Source: Nitzschia sp. DOCU1 (Eukaryota > Bacillariophyta > Bacillariophyceae > Bacillariales > Bacillariaceae). From it: 64,000 nt of DNA. Every line of letters starts with the position of its first letter. Position 1 is the stretch's first letter. Below are positions 1 through 11,055 of this stretch, piece after piece. The translations under genes were made by a program, and so were the position numbers. The notes beneath the pieces were generated by a model that saw nothing but the letters and a program-made list of their open reading frames with translations, ran no database searches and was not told the DNA's origin. The stretch is taken from the NCBI GenBank assembly GCA_951394045.1, contig OX595990.1:3526549-3590548 (forward strand), given 5' to 3'.

Positions 1-737
1 AACGACCCGGAGGGGCCCAAAACGAAATCCCTCAGAAACGAGTATTGCGAAGCTCAATTAGGGTTCAACAACAATTCAGACCGGGCTGCGCACGCCGCAC
101 AATGTCGAAAATAGCAAATCGAAATCCTGCAGAAACGAGAAGAATCGAACAACGCCAGAATGTCGAAAATAGCAAATCGAAATCCTGTAGAAACGAGAAG
201 AATCGAACAACGCCAGAACCGCTGGCAACACAGGTCGCACAAATGAGTCATCGAAAACAAGACAACGAAATCCCGTAGAAACAAAGCGGTCGAGCTGGAA
301 ACGCCCCCTTTCGTCCTTCCCGCTTTTCTACGCTCCCTCCTTTTTAGCTACGTGCACTTCCCGAGAAGAGGACCAACATCGTGCGCTCTGCGGCAATCCC
401 CTACCCCTTCTTCCTACCACGCTACTTGTTCTGTCTGTCGTCGCCCGTCCACCATAAAACATGACGCCGACGGCATGACGAGGAAAAGCGTCATCCCCGA
501 TCCAAAAAGAACAAATACTACCCAAATTCTGGATACACCTCGTTGACAACATCAACGGAAACGATCGTGGAACTTATCAACAAGCTTTTGCTGCAGCCCC
601 TCTTTTTGTTGAAAAAGTAAGTAGTAGGATTGCTCGTTGATGCATGCTTCTACTTCTCTTGTTGTTGAGTTTGTCATCTCCTCCAGCGTGCTCACCAGCA
701 TCCTTCGTTTGTTTCGTCTCGGTAGGACGCAAACAGC
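1..737. other. Intergenic left edge
   Basis: I see no convincing gene here; the open frames are short and lack recognisable domains. The left part is A-rich and holds the 58-bp repeat listed separately. The right part is the pyrimidine-rich upstream region of the LRR gene that starts at 738. Confidence 0.5.
101..216. repeat. 58-bp tandem repeat, two units
   Basis: Units at 101-158 and 159-216 are nearly identical; the only clear difference is ctgcag versus ctgtag. The motif tcgaaaatagcaaatcgaaa begins each unit, and degraded pieces (gaaatcc...agaaacga) flank both sides, so the array was probably longer. Confidence 0.85.
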
Positions 738-1625
738 ATGACCGCCGTAGTTTTACCGCGATGGCTAGAAGAGCACTGTCAACGACTCTCTTCTACCAGC
801 CATATTTCGAATCTTAATTTGAATTTGCGTCGCTTGGATGTGCCCATGATGCAAGCGTTAGCGGAGGCATTACATCAAAATGACCGCATTCGAGTCATCA
901 ACTTGACGTCCGCCTTGCTAGTCCGAAGTACGACAACCACAAGCAGTGACGAGGCGCTGATTCCACTGGCAAGGCTCTTGTGCCATCACAGCTCGCTCCA
1001 TGTGGTACATTTGAGTTATAACCGACTGAAAGATGCGTCTTGTCTGGGATTGGCCTTGGCGACAAATACTTCACTCCAAGAATTGTACTTGGATTACAAT
1101 CAATTGTCAGGATCGCCCGTCGTGGCAATCGCAGAAGGATTGGCGCAAAATCCAAATACCAAATTGCAAGTCTTGTGTCTGAATTCCAATCGCATGGGGG
1201 ATATTGGTGGACAAGCCTTGGCACTTTTATTACACACCAACCGCTCTCTGAAAACGTTACGACTGGCCAATAATCGATTGGGAAACGCTACCGCCACAGC
1301 CTTGCTAAAAGCGTTGGAAATGCACAATACAACATTGACTGAATTGGGATTGGAGGAAAATCCAGACATGTTAACTTCTCCTCGAGACAACGAAACTGAA
1401 AGTTGGTTATTGCTGGGTCGTATGCAGCAATTGTTAGTTGCCAATCAAGCGGGGCGGTATTTGTTGAACTACCAGCCACCGCCACCGTTGGGACTTTGGC
1501 CATTTGTATTGGAAGGCCTGCCCGTGGACCCGCAATACTACTTTTTGCAACAGGTACCAGCCTTGACGATGACGACTGCTATCATTCGAACGAGGAGGGG
1601 CGAGGACTCGAAAGAAGTCTGCTAG
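738..1625 (+). CDS. Leucine-rich repeat protein (RI/NLR-type LRR)
   Basis: A 295-residue single-exon protein. About residues 40-215 form ribonuclease-inhibitor-like LRRs of roughly 28 residues, with cores such as LHVVHLSYNRL, LQELYLDYNQL, LQVLCLNSNRM and LKTLRLANNRL. After the repeats comes a tail with NQAGRYLL, then LWPFVLEG and YYFLQQVP, which is the usual end of a large diatom LRR family, so the C-terminus looks complete. The start is the first ATG in frame. LRRs of this type normally bind proteins; no enzyme domain, signal peptide or membrane segment is visible, so a soluble cytosolic or nuclear scaffold is the best inference. The gene at 11800 belongs to the same broad family. Confidence 0.85.
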   Translation: MTAVVLPRWLEEHCQRLSSTSHISNLNLNLRRLDVPMMQALAEALHQNDRIRVINLTSALLVRSTTTTSSDEALIPLARLLCHHSSLHVVHLSYNRLKDASCLGLALATNTSLQELYLDYNQLSGSPVVAIAEGLAQNPNTKLQVLCLNSNRMGDIGGQALALLLHTNRSLKTLRLANNRLGNATATALLKALEMHNTTLTELGLEENPDMLTSPRDNETESWLLLGRMQQLLVANQAGRYLLNYQPPPPLGLWPFVLEGLPVDPQYYFLQQVPALTMTTAIIRTRRGEDSKEVC

Positions 1626-1913
1626 TATGGAGTGAACGGATGGGGTTGATTGATTACATGAAGTACAGGTGGGATGCTCTTGGAAATACAAGTCCAGGAA
1701 ACTATGCTATTTCTGGGATGCTCCTGCAGCTTGTTGCTCCGAGTACATTCATCATCGGGCGACGCACACATCCGTCTTGTGATATTATGCTAGGCTGCAA
1801 TAGAAGTCAAAAGTTTTGTTGATTCAAGGAGCGACCGTGATTATAGATCAAGCCAGATTTATTTCTCGTTTATCTAGGGATGTTTTCTACTCTGTGGGAG
1901 TCCACATGTTGTT

Positions 1914-2795
1914 TCAAGCAGACTTTCCCCCCACCGAGTTAGGCATTGCTGGATCTCCAACAATCGTATTCAATGCTTGCGTAATTAGATCCTTGACTGT
2001 ACCCCGGTGTGTGCCAGGGCATGGGTATCTGCTCCCTGATGGGAGATCATCTTTCGATTGTTCGTTCACGTCTTGTTCCCAGACAGGCGAAGGAAGATCG
2101 CAAGAAGAAGACGAAGAAGACCAGCCGTCGAAATTGCGTTCCAATGATTCTTGTCGCTTGGGAAAACGAGGAATCCGCAGTGGTGACTCTTCCAGTTGTC
2201 CATTCTTAATTCCCATCATTGCTTGTTCGGGCGAAGAGCTAGTACAAGAGCTCCACCTTGACTGTCGATGAGTGGCGGCAGCCGCAGCAGCAGCGGCTGC
2301 ACAGGCCTTGTATTGAGTACTGGCAACCTTTCTAGTCGAAGATTCGTGGATACTCTCTTTTGGGATTTCGCTCCTGTGACCGCTCTTTTTGCGCAATATA
2401 GATGGCTTATTGAAGGGAATCGTGTCTCGGGGAAGCTTCAATTTGAGTGCAGCCTTTGATTGTTCAGCACCAAGGCAGCAATCCTCAGACGGTGAAGACT
2501 TTCGCGTTCGAGAAGAATGTCTGGACAGGGATGGCAGAGAATACGACTTCTTCGGCGGCAGAGGCCGTGACGGTGTGTTCATAGTAGGATGAACGTATGC
2601 GTTGTCCGCAACAAGACTTACACGAATTCGATTGCTCCGGCTGTGATTGCTGGACCCGGCGGGGGCGCGGCCTCGTCCCTTTTCTTCAGCAGCATCATGG
2701 GGGCCATCTTGCTCTTGATCTTCTTCCCATCGTTCAAGATCATTCAGCAAAGTTGTCATGAAGCTTTCGACAGCAATTGGTTGAGTTGATGCCAT
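1914..2795 (-). CDS. Hypothetical low-complexity protein
   Basis: A 293-residue frame starting MASTQPIAVESF. An acidic N-terminal helix-like stretch (LLNDLERWEEDQEQD) precedes a long Ser/Arg/Pro-rich, probably disordered region with one run of eight or more alanines (about residue 165) and one Ser run. The C-terminal block HRGTVKDLITQALNTIVGD is more ordered and may be a short interaction motif. No known domain is recognised. Length and coherent composition favour a real gene; a regulatory or adaptor role is only a guess. Two overlapping plus-strand frames here lack such organisation and look like shadows. Confidence 0.6.
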   Translation of the reverse strand: MASTQPIAVESFMTTLLNDLERWEEDQEQDGPHDAAEEKGRGRAPAGSSNHSRSNRIRVSLVADNAYVHPTMNTPSRPLPPKKSYSLPSLSRHSSRTRKSSPSEDCCLGAEQSKAALKLKLPRDTIPFNKPSILRKKSGHRSEIPKESIHESSTRKVASTQYKACAAAAAAAAATHRQSRWSSCTSSSPEQAMMGIKNGQLEESPLRIPRFPKRQESLERNFDGWSSSSSSCDLPSPVWEQDVNEQSKDDLPSGSRYPCPGTHRGTVKDLITQALNTIVGDPAMPNSVGGKSA

Positions 2796-2995
2796 GGTTA
2801 CGAAATGAGCCGTAATCCGAGTTGTTGATGGTGTTATTGTGCGGGATCAAAGAGGGAAATTGAGGCATTTGTAATTTGTGAGACCGTTCTGCCCCTCTTT
2901 GCCCGCATTGCGGAGGAATTCCGCGAAGGCGAGAACCTTCGAACACTTAGTGTTGTTAAATACACCCACCCTTACATTGGCTATTAAGTCGCGTC

Positions 2996-3430
2996 TCAGA
3001 CACTATTCATAGTCGAAACGAGAACGCTAAGAATCGCCGATAATGTCCTCTGAACAAATGTAAGAACGACGGGAACACGGTGAAACCGCATAATTCTTTC
3101 GCTTGCCGACGTCAGTCGTTCCTTGCAGGGGGAGACTTGGGGACCAGCTGCTTCGGACGACTTCTTCATCAAACTTGAGAATGAAGTGAAATTCACACCC
3201 ATGACTAACGGAACGAGCCGCATCACCGCCGGTGTAATAGCTACAATGCCCACTAGCACCTCTCTAGCTTGCGAGTAGAGCTGGGATTGCTTGGCGGTTG
3301 TTTCTGCCGCCACTACTTTACAGCGAATGAGACTATTCCGATCCGAAGAATGCTTTTGTAGTTTTCGTGGTGTTTGATTCTTGTTTCCGTAGTAGCTACC
3401 ACTACTCGAAGGTGTGGTGCGGTGCGGCAT
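2996..3430 (-). CDS. Hypothetical small protein with one hydrophobic segment
   Basis: A 144-residue frame from ATG at 3430. The first about 50 residues are polar and basic. Residues about 58-80 (VLVGIVAITPAVMRLVPLVMG) form a hydrophobic stretch that could span a membrane. A Ser/Lys-rich middle and a second hydrophobic C-terminal region (VPVVLTFVQRTLSAILSVLV) follow. No family is recognised. It is not obviously linked to its neighbours, and exon structure could be incomplete. Confidence 0.4.
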   Translation of the reverse strand: MPHRTTPSSSGSYYGNKNQTPRKLQKHSSDRNSLIRCKVVAAETTAKQSQLYSQAREVLVGIVAITPAVMRLVPLVMGVNFTSFSSLMKKSSEAAGPQVSPCKERLTSASERIMRFHRVPVVLTFVQRTLSAILSVLVSTMNSV

Positions 3431-3753
3431 CTTATATCAGTTGCTCAGAGTGGCGGTGGCAGACTCACCAAAGAATCCTTAGTTGTTCCGCGTGCCTGAC
3501 TAATAGTCTACAAAGGACGAGACATTCCTGTGGCAACTATTACTTCAAGGGTTGGAGCGACAAATTCTGTTGGGCTCTTTCTCCCACCGGTTGACTATCT
3601 GAAACCTTCCGTCTTGCTTCCGCATTTGAGAATAGCCCACGGCGGGCATTCGCTCGTCAAAGGCAGGCAGCTTGTGAAGTCAGAAAGTGGTGCAGGCATT
3701 AGATGGTGATGTCGTCAGAACCGCGTCTTTTGGGACGATGTAGAACGATGGTA

Positions 3754-5069
3754 CTATTCCCCTTTGCGCCAAAACATCAATCTGCGGCGCTTTGTCTTTT
3801 TAGGCGCCTCACTGACTACATCAGGGGATGGCTCCTCCTTCTTCGCCACAGCGTCGGATGGCTCCTCCTTCTTGGCATTTTTCTTAACATCGTCGGATGA
3901 CTCCTCTTTCTTAGCCTTTTTCTTGGCAGCGGCCGCCTTTTGCTTCTTTTGTTCCGTCTCGAGTCGTTTGGCCTCTGCCGCTAGAATCTCTTGCTCCTTT
4001 TCATATTGGTAGTAACCATAGGCTGACAAGTAGATGAACCAAATCGATCCAATTGTACCCACTACAATGACATCACCATTGTTTGCGTTCATGTTTGGGA
4101 GCAAATACTAAAAGAAGAGAGAGACAGAGTCAGACTGGGAGTCCCGCTAAATCACAAACGACACACCCATGACCAATAACTTACTTGGGAGGGGAAGGGT
4201 GTTTCCCACCATGTCCAAAAGCCTTCATACTTGGAAAAGTAGGAACGGATCGGACCATATCTTGGTGCGGCTGCTTCGGGTTCAAACCGAAAAACCTTTT
4301 CTCCCTTGAAGCCTTTGATGGAAATGACAAGATCATCTTCTTGGTCTCCAAAGGTTGGAACAACAGCCACATTGACAACCTCGCCATTTACCAAAAAGTT
4401 GACTTTTCCCGCTGCCAAATCTTTGACCGTCTCTTTGAGATCCGAGGGCGGAATCACCTTGACCAGACCAGCCAGATCCCCTTCTACATCCAAAAACTCT
4501 TTTGAAATTTCCTTCCAAACGGGGGTTGATAATTCTTGAGCAATAGTAGCTTGAATTCGCTCCAACGAGGCTGTCAATGCTTGGCGATTCACAAACAGAG
4601 TCTTTAACAAACTCTTGGAATCAATCGACGACTTGACCAGATTGTCACCAGCTGTAGTTTGGACAACAATGGCTCCCTTTGACAATTGTACCACATTGCT
4701 AGTTTCAGGTGCAGCGACAGCAGGCATGGGATCCAAGGTAATGCCAGCAGCCAGTAAGGCAATTGTGGTCGCTGCCAATCCACTTGCCACAGTCCGCTGC
4801 CACTGGCGGACCAGGTCGTCTATTAGGTCTAAATCAAAGCCGAATGCAAACCCCGGTGTCACCCGATCATTGGGATCGTTTGCTTTCTTGTTCATTTGCA
4901 CCACTGACGTACTCAGTCCCGACGACATGCTCCCTTTTGTCTGCCGACTCATTTTTGAGAGGACGGGTGACGGGACGACAAACGCCAAGACCCCGTCATT
5001 GATGGAGTTATCGCCAATGAGCAACGTTACAACAACGAACAAAGGCAAGTATCTCAAAGACGGCAACAT
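3754..5069 (-). CDS. Plastid-targeted, probably thylakoid protein (two exons)
   Basis: Exon 1 is 5069-4185 and exon 2 is 4107-3754. The 77-bp intron 4184-4108 has donor GTAAGT, acceptor TTCTTTTAG and phase 0; the joined protein is 412 residues. The chosen start begins MLPSLRYLPLFVVV, a signal peptide ending GVLA with FVVPS following, matching the ASAFAP-like plastid entry motif of diatoms. About 100 residues later a second hydrophobic stretch ends in MPAVAAPE, like a Sec-type thylakoid lumen signal. A conserved-looking mature domain of about 160 residues follows (no name recognised). Exon 2 adds a transmembrane segment (VIVVGTIGSIWFIYLSAYGY) and a Lys/Glu-rich tail. If the intron is retained, the protein instead ends after 13 or so intron-coded residues and lacks this anchor. 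An upstream in-frame ATG at 5168 would spoil the signal peptide, so it was not chosen. Confidence 0.8.
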
Positions 5070-5169
5070 GGTGCTACACTTGCTTCGACTGACTGTTTTT
5101 GGTGCAATGAGCTGTGAGCACGCAAAAGTGGCCGCAAAAGGAGGATATCCTTCGTCAGTTGACCACACA

Positions 5170-6676
5170 CGTCACTCATTCGAAACTTCGAACCACTTGG
5201 AGTCGACCCTATCGACTAAATGGTTCTCGCCAAACTGGCAGGTTTGATTGGCTCGCACGTGGGGGGCGACCCTTGTCGCGAGTGGTGACTAGCATGACCC
5301 AACCTCGTCATTTGACTAGTATGACCCAAAAAGATACACGGTGGAGCGAGTGCCGAGCAAGAAAGATTCCTTCGGTCATTGGCAATGAATAATGAATGCA
5401 GACATACATCGACGACGACGACCCCACTGACGATGATGATGATCTCATTCTTCTCATTCATTGCTCCTCGTGATGCTCTCCTTCCAGGCGTCATCGTCCA
5501 TGAACCTTATCGTCCTCTCGTGTGATAAAGGGAATGCGTCTGCTGTCAGCAGACGGAGCCGCGTCGCCGCTACCGTGCTTTTTCTTTCAGCTTGTCGACG
5601 CAACACTTTGACCATGGCCGTGGTGCTTCCGGCAATGAGCACTCTTGTCTTTTTCTATACGAGCAACATGGCGCCGTCCATTGTTGAAAACGACTCGATT
5701 TCAATGATCCAATGGTCCAAGACCTGAAGTTGTGACAACTACCACCACTGCCAGGCAGCCTTTATGTGGAACCTTTGACGATAGAACTGCAGTTCTGCCA
5801 GGGATTAGTCTTATGACGAGGGCCGCCCCATGACTCTAGCATACGTTCGTATGAGTGGAATTCTGCGGATACCGACTACTAATGGTTTGAGTTTTGGCTG
5901 GTGCGACCACCAAGTGGACTTGCTGCTGCTGCAAGTTGTTGCATGCTAGTGGAGGTTCTTGTTGTCGAGGTGGTGGTGGTAGCGACCACGTTCTACTTGG
6001 CCGTTGGACAATGGTACTGCTGACTGCGCGATATCTATCAGGATCAACATCACGAAATAGCCATGGCGGCAGACAACAACAGCAGAAATGTTGGGATTAG
6101 ACGAATTACGACATTGGTTGCACCACCACAAAGAAGGGTGACGTTTCAGGACTTCGGAACGATCATGTTCGACCCATGGTGACTGGGAAAGCGGTTTGTA
6201 TTTGCTGGGAGACACCACAAGTGTACGACTATACATGATTCAATGTTACGGGACGTTGCGATACTCCATCCGTTAGTAGGAGATTGTGGACTGTTGCTAT
6301 TTATGTGACTTTGAAAGAGCATTCGCATATCCAAGAAGTACAACTTGCCTTTCCCTGCGGAAAAGAAGGTTTTACAGCGTCTACTACCAACGAATGGAAC
6401 CTTTGCGCTTCCAACCCTAGTCATGGTGCAACGAATGCGTTCTCCGACACCGTCAAACAAGAACGAGGGACGCGGCGACCCACACTCACGCTGGCCTACT
6501 GTACAAAATTGTTAACGCTGATTCCTATTCATTTGCTTCGCACCGTGCCTACGTGACTTTATTGTACAAGACCACTTTGTACACCCCCACGACGACATGA
6601 ATATCATTAGAAGCAACGGTTTCCCCCCAGGCTCCCCGAAGTATACTGCTAGCATTCGCACTGAAATATGAAGCTG
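5170..6676. other. Intergenic region, no clear gene
   Basis: Open frames are short and without domains. A direct repeat of the form tgactag(c/t)atgacccaa lies at about 5287-5330. A 62-codon minus frame at 5454-5642 has a fairly coding-like composition but no family and no ATG at its start. I do not annotate it. Confidence 0.4.
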
Positions 6677-7141
6677 CTATCTGGAAACCTTGAAAACGTT
6701 TCGTAGTCTTCGTAGTGGACCCGCTATTCTGGGCTTGTTAGAAGAAGCCAGAGCGTCCGTAGTTTCGGCTTCGCCCGCGTCCGAGTAGAAATCGTCGTCA
6801 TCGTCTTCAAGATAAACCGTGGTGCCGCTTCTAGCCGACACCGAAAGCGTCATTCCCACGATCTTATCAGAAGGAGGCCCATTCTTCTCAGAAGGAAGCC
6901 CATTCTCGGCCCTCCAACAGTGGATTTCTTCCCTTAGACATTTAGCTGCGACGAGATCTTTTGCAGAAAGATCCTTCCCCGAGAGAGGGCAGAACTTATT
7001 TCCCATTGCCAGCCATTTCATAATGAACGATCTATCGAACGTGTAACCGTGCTTGCTGATGACGGGATCTAGCATGATCTGTTGAGTCATGTCGCAAAGA
7101 TAGAGTGATGGTGCTTGAGGTTTCTTGCTTGGTGGAGCCAT
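6677..7141 (-). CDS. U-box domain protein (putative E3 ubiquitin ligase), copy 1
   Basis: A 154-residue protein from ATG at 7141; the longer frame upstream has an unrelated leader. Residues about 10-75 are a U-box, the RING-like fold held by salt bridges that recruits E2 ubiquitin-conjugating enzymes: LYLCDMTQQIMLDPVI, then SKHGYTFDRSFIMKWL, then FCPLSGKDL, then CLREEIHCWRAENG. The C-terminal half is acidic (a run of aspartates) and ends in a basic GPLRRLRNVFKV motif. The gene at 17412 is a close paralog sharing the same start, the U-box and the basic tail. Between the two, this copy carries a short repeat (GLPSEKNGPPSDK) where the other has only GLPSDK. Confidence 0.88.
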   Translation of the reverse strand: MAPPSKKPQAPSLYLCDMTQQIMLDPVISKHGYTFDRSFIMKWLAMGNKFCPLSGKDLSAKDLVAAKCLREEIHCWRAENGLPSEKNGPPSDKIVGMTLSVSARSGTTVYLEDDDDDFYSDAGEAETTDALASSNKPRIAGPLRRLRNVFKVSR

Positions 7142-7259
7142 GGTTGATGAGTCTGTGTATGGGTACAATAAAAGATTGTGTTTTTTGTGTGATGCTTGTG
7201 GCTTCTTGAAACTTTGTGGCAACAAAATGAAGATGACTTCCAGCATTTTCAGGCGACAT

Positions 7260-8473
7260 CAGTCGGTTCGCTTCCGCTGGTAGGGTAACAAAACTACCTG
7301 TATCTTGAAGGTCGACGTGGTGGATATTCTTACTTGACGATTGAAGTAGACACTTTGCGCTCTTTGGGCATTTATGAGATAGGCCCGATAAATTCTCAAA
7401 AGTCTTGATACAACGTGGTTCTGATTGATGTAGATCTTATTTAACAAACATGATGCCCATCTACCATGTCGAACGCCAAATTCTAAACGCCGGAACATGG
7501 TTCTTTGACGTTGGGCCTTTCTCCGCCAGATGGCAGAAATGTCATGATGCGATCCTTGCTTCAACTTGTGCACCGGCAGTTCGCTGATCATGACTGTCCG
7601 AGGGTCCATGGAAACAAAATCCGGTGTCGGCTGCTGCAGCTGTTTGGCTCGCCCGCCGCATGCAACAATAACTATCTGATGGATCTCGTCAATAGTATCT
7701 CGCCTGTCCCTCTTTGTTGCCGGCGTGTGGAGTTAGTGGCAGCACCAGAAGGCGAAGCAACAACCCACAGTACCATTACCTCTTGACGAGAAGCACTCAA
7801 AGAACTAAAAAGGAGGAATGCTACTTCGACGAGGGCAAGATGGCTTTCGACCTCACGCGCGCGATGGCAAAAGAGTCCTTGACATGCATCGAGCTATGAT
7901 TGATACCGGCAGTTCAACAACCGTTTGAGGTTCCACGCCAAAAACTATACCATTTTGACTGGCTGAACCCAGTTTTCATTCTGTTGGCGAGTCGTATAAA
8001 TTCTCGCTTCCTGCTTCACATCATCCCTTGTGCGACGACCATGGGCTTTCTTCGCCCCGAAGTCTGTTTTGTCGATTCCCAGCAGGCAGCACCTCGAACA
8101 TGGCATGCTCTGCCCGACCATACGCGAGCCTTGTACAGTATCACGCTATTCGTGAACTATTCACTGCACTGGCGTAATTGAAACGTGTCGATTGTTGTCG
8201 GGTTGCCATGCCAGTCGGTCATTAGGTTCTTTAAAATCCTCGTCGTCCACCATGACCATCATTCAGTTCCGATGCCTTTGACTCCGTCAATGGAGTACGC
8301 TGCTTGTTGTAGCTATCCTACGGTCGCAACATTCCACGCCCGATCCTTCTGCCTCATCAGAACGCACTTCATCGTGTTGCATGCTGGGCATCAACGCTCT
8401 GTAAAAGTACATGTCTAATATCATTGAGATTGGGGGAAAAACATTCTATTTCATGTAACAATATGCCAGCGAT
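7260..8473. other. Intergenic region, no clear gene
   Basis: A 116-codon minus frame (7609-7259) starts with ATG but shows no domain and is probably chance or decayed sequence. At about 8337-8365 a block of roughly 29 bp (cgcccgatccttctgcctca...) matches 13694-13722, next to the lectin fragment downstream of the second LRR gene. It therefore looks like a dispersed remnant. Confidence 0.4.
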
Positions 8474-11055
8474 TCACACAGAAGAGCAAGTGCAGTCGCT
8501 GCACGTCAAGTCTCCACCATAATCGGAATCCTGGCACCCGTTTGGGGAGGTGCAAGTCAAGTTGCTGCAGGCCGAAGCCGCAATATTGACCGACGTCGCA
8601 ACATAAGCGCCAACGTTGATGCATGCATTGTCACCTAAGCACGAACTGGCGCCGATTGAAATGGAATCCGCAAGGGTATAACCAACCGTTCTACACGCAC
8701 GGTCTCCATGGCAAGAATCGGTGCCAATGGTAACGGCGTCCACACTGTTTTTACCAATCTGATGGCATGCGAAATATCCTTGGCAAGAATTGATGCCAAT
8801 CTTTACCGAAGTTGCAGAGAATAGACCAGTATATGAACACGAACTTTGACTGGTGCAGGATCCGTCGCCGACTGAAACGAACTTGCCTTCATCTCGAGCA
8901 AGTGTTGAGCACGCCTCATGTCCTAGGCAAGCATTGATGCCAATAGATACGGAAACACCATGCGCTCTGGCAATATCTGAACACGCCCAGGTTCCGTTGC
9001 AGGAGTTGGTGCCTACACGGATGGTTGCAGATGAAGCAAGATTCCGATTTTCGCACGCAAAGTTTCCATTGCAGGAGTTGGTACCGACGACGATGGTTGC
9101 AGATGAGGTCTGAAAGTTGCAGGCTAACCTGCCATTGCACGATCCTTTGAAGATCGTGGCTACTCCAGCCCACCTACATGTGTATTGGTTTTCGCCTTCA
9201 CAACAGGCATCACTATCATAGTGCCTTTGAAAAAGGCACACCAAGCTTTGACGTCATCGACTGCCCCAGTACACATTTGTGCATCTGGGGGGCACGCTAC
9301 TGGGCACGCTGAAAAATCCTTGGCAGCAGGAACGCAGCATTTGTATAAGGCAGGGAGGGCCAAGGACGCTTGAAGATTTACCCAACCTCCAGGAAAAGCC
9401 GCACCACCGGTGTAGGACAGTGCCATGGCCGTCTCGGATGGACCGTTGTCAGGGTCCCCCTGTTCCCAGTTGCTGTACCGAGTCGTGACTCCGTCAGCAG
9501 CACCCTCACCTTCGACCCCGACAAAGGAGCCCGAGCCATCGATCCAGGTATAGGTGTACTCGTTATTTGGCGCTGAATACCTGTCTAGATTTGCCCCGAT
9601 CCACACATAATCGCTGGAAGGGCAGCAGCCAATGGCTTCCAATGCCATTGCTTGCTCCGACGCACTTGTGATAGATGCCAGTTCGCATCCCATGCCCCTG
9701 GCTCGGACCATGTGGAAGCTGAAGCTGGCTTCCACATGATTGTTCTACACATACATGATATCCCCATCGCACGCGACACAAGAGTCGGTGGGAGACGAAC
9801 TTGGCTGCGAAGTGGGTAGTGGGCTGGGGTGTGAGCTTGGGGTCTCGCTGGGCTGCAAGCTGGGCTTCGAGCTTGGGGTCTCGCTGAGCATCAAGCTGGA
9901 ATTCGAGCTTGGGGTCTCGCTGGGCTGCGAGCTAGTAGTTGGTTGCGAGCTTGGCACCTCGCTGGGCTGCAAGCTAGGCGTCGAGCTTGGCATTTCGCTG
10001 AATAGCGAGCTGCAATCAAAGGAATTGTCGATTGTATTTTTCAGATCTTGGTTGAGCGCTACCTTTAGGGTCACACTTGCATCTACTACCTCTGGGTAGC
10101 ATTCGCAAGGGCCACAAGCGACAACGTACTGGTCGTCACCCTTTCCTGGTAGGACATCCCCGACTTGGAGGGGACCTTTGGCGTCGTCGTAGCATTTTGA
10201 GCGAAACTCAGCGGGACTTGAGTTTTCGAAAATGCAAATTGAATGGAAGGCTTCGTTGCACCCAAACTCATCCAACCCACTGAAGTCACACTCTCCCGAT
10301 CCAACTACGACAGGTGGAATCGGGGTCAAGCGCCGACCAAGCGCGCCAAGAATCGGCACTGATCCAAGCTTCATAAGGGATGGAGTTGAGGGCGTTGGTA
10401 AACTCAGTCGCGCTGTCAATATCAGCCAATACACACCCAAGCGACTCGGCAAGTGCCGCGTGGATATAATAGGCACCGGGAAGTGGATTGAAGATAAAGA
10501 TGGTATCATCGCCGCAAGCCTGACAGGAAGGGCAAGCAACGTCTTTTGCGGACTTGCCAATCTTGATGGGGACGTCAGTGAAGCCAGTAAACTCCACAAT
10601 TTTTTCAGAGCACTGGCAAGGACCACAATAGGCGAAAACCTTATCAGAGGAAATAGAAGATGGGACGACAGGCTGGATTTCCGTGGTATAATCCCAGCAT
10701 TTGGTATCATAATGGCCATCTGACTTGGACTTGCTGCCCGCGTGCCAGTAGCAAACCGCCATTTTGCCAGGTGGGCATCCGTATTGATCGTATTCTTCCG
10801 GGTCAGGGAGGGGGCATTCTCCCCCCAAGGAATCATCAACCACAAGAACATCGCCTGGTAGTAGCTGCCGGTGAATAGTAGAGGACTCTTCGTCGGGCAG
10901 ATCGTGGAGCATCCCACTCGTGTTCTTGCGGCTGGCTTTGTCGACACCTCCGCCGCGAACAAGAACATTGCGGATGTGCTTGGGCGTGGTCTCGTCGTCA
11001 GCAGCAGTGATCTGCTGAGGAGCAGCAGCAAGCAGAATGATGTGAAACGCCGCAT
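8474..11055 (-). pseudogene. Broken secreted lectin-like / Cys-rich repeat gene
   Basis: Several minus frames line up as one damaged gene. From 11055 an ATG opens a signal peptide (MRRFTSFCLLLLLSRS). The frame then shifts near 10990, and DETTPKHIRNVLV onward continues in another frame to 10286, with a lectin-like block (AALAESLGCVLADIDSATEF). A surplus G near 10290 shifts it again (SWIG to ECDFSGLDEFGC). A Ser/Pro-rich linker (PSSxPSxxPS) leads to an in-frame TAG at 9745. Past it lies a C-type lectin domain (MGCELASITSASEQA, YVWIGANLDR, WEQGDPDNG). A missing T near 9225 shifts the frame into about eight repeats with SCxGxxAC motifs, probably a disulfide-rich beta-helix, ending at 8474. A functional parent would be an extracellular or wall glycan-binding protein. 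Indels in homopolymers could be sequencing errors, but the TAG is a substitution, so decay is favoured. Confidence 0.7.

Noticed and set aside
1816..2271. 151-codon plus frame overlapping the hypothetical gene at 1914
   Set aside because: The minus-strand frame is longer and better organised; this one has no ATG context or motif.
9740..10099. Plus-strand frame with a repeated GCELGVSLG-type pattern
   Set aside because: It is the antisense of the Ser/Pro linker of the lectin-like gene.
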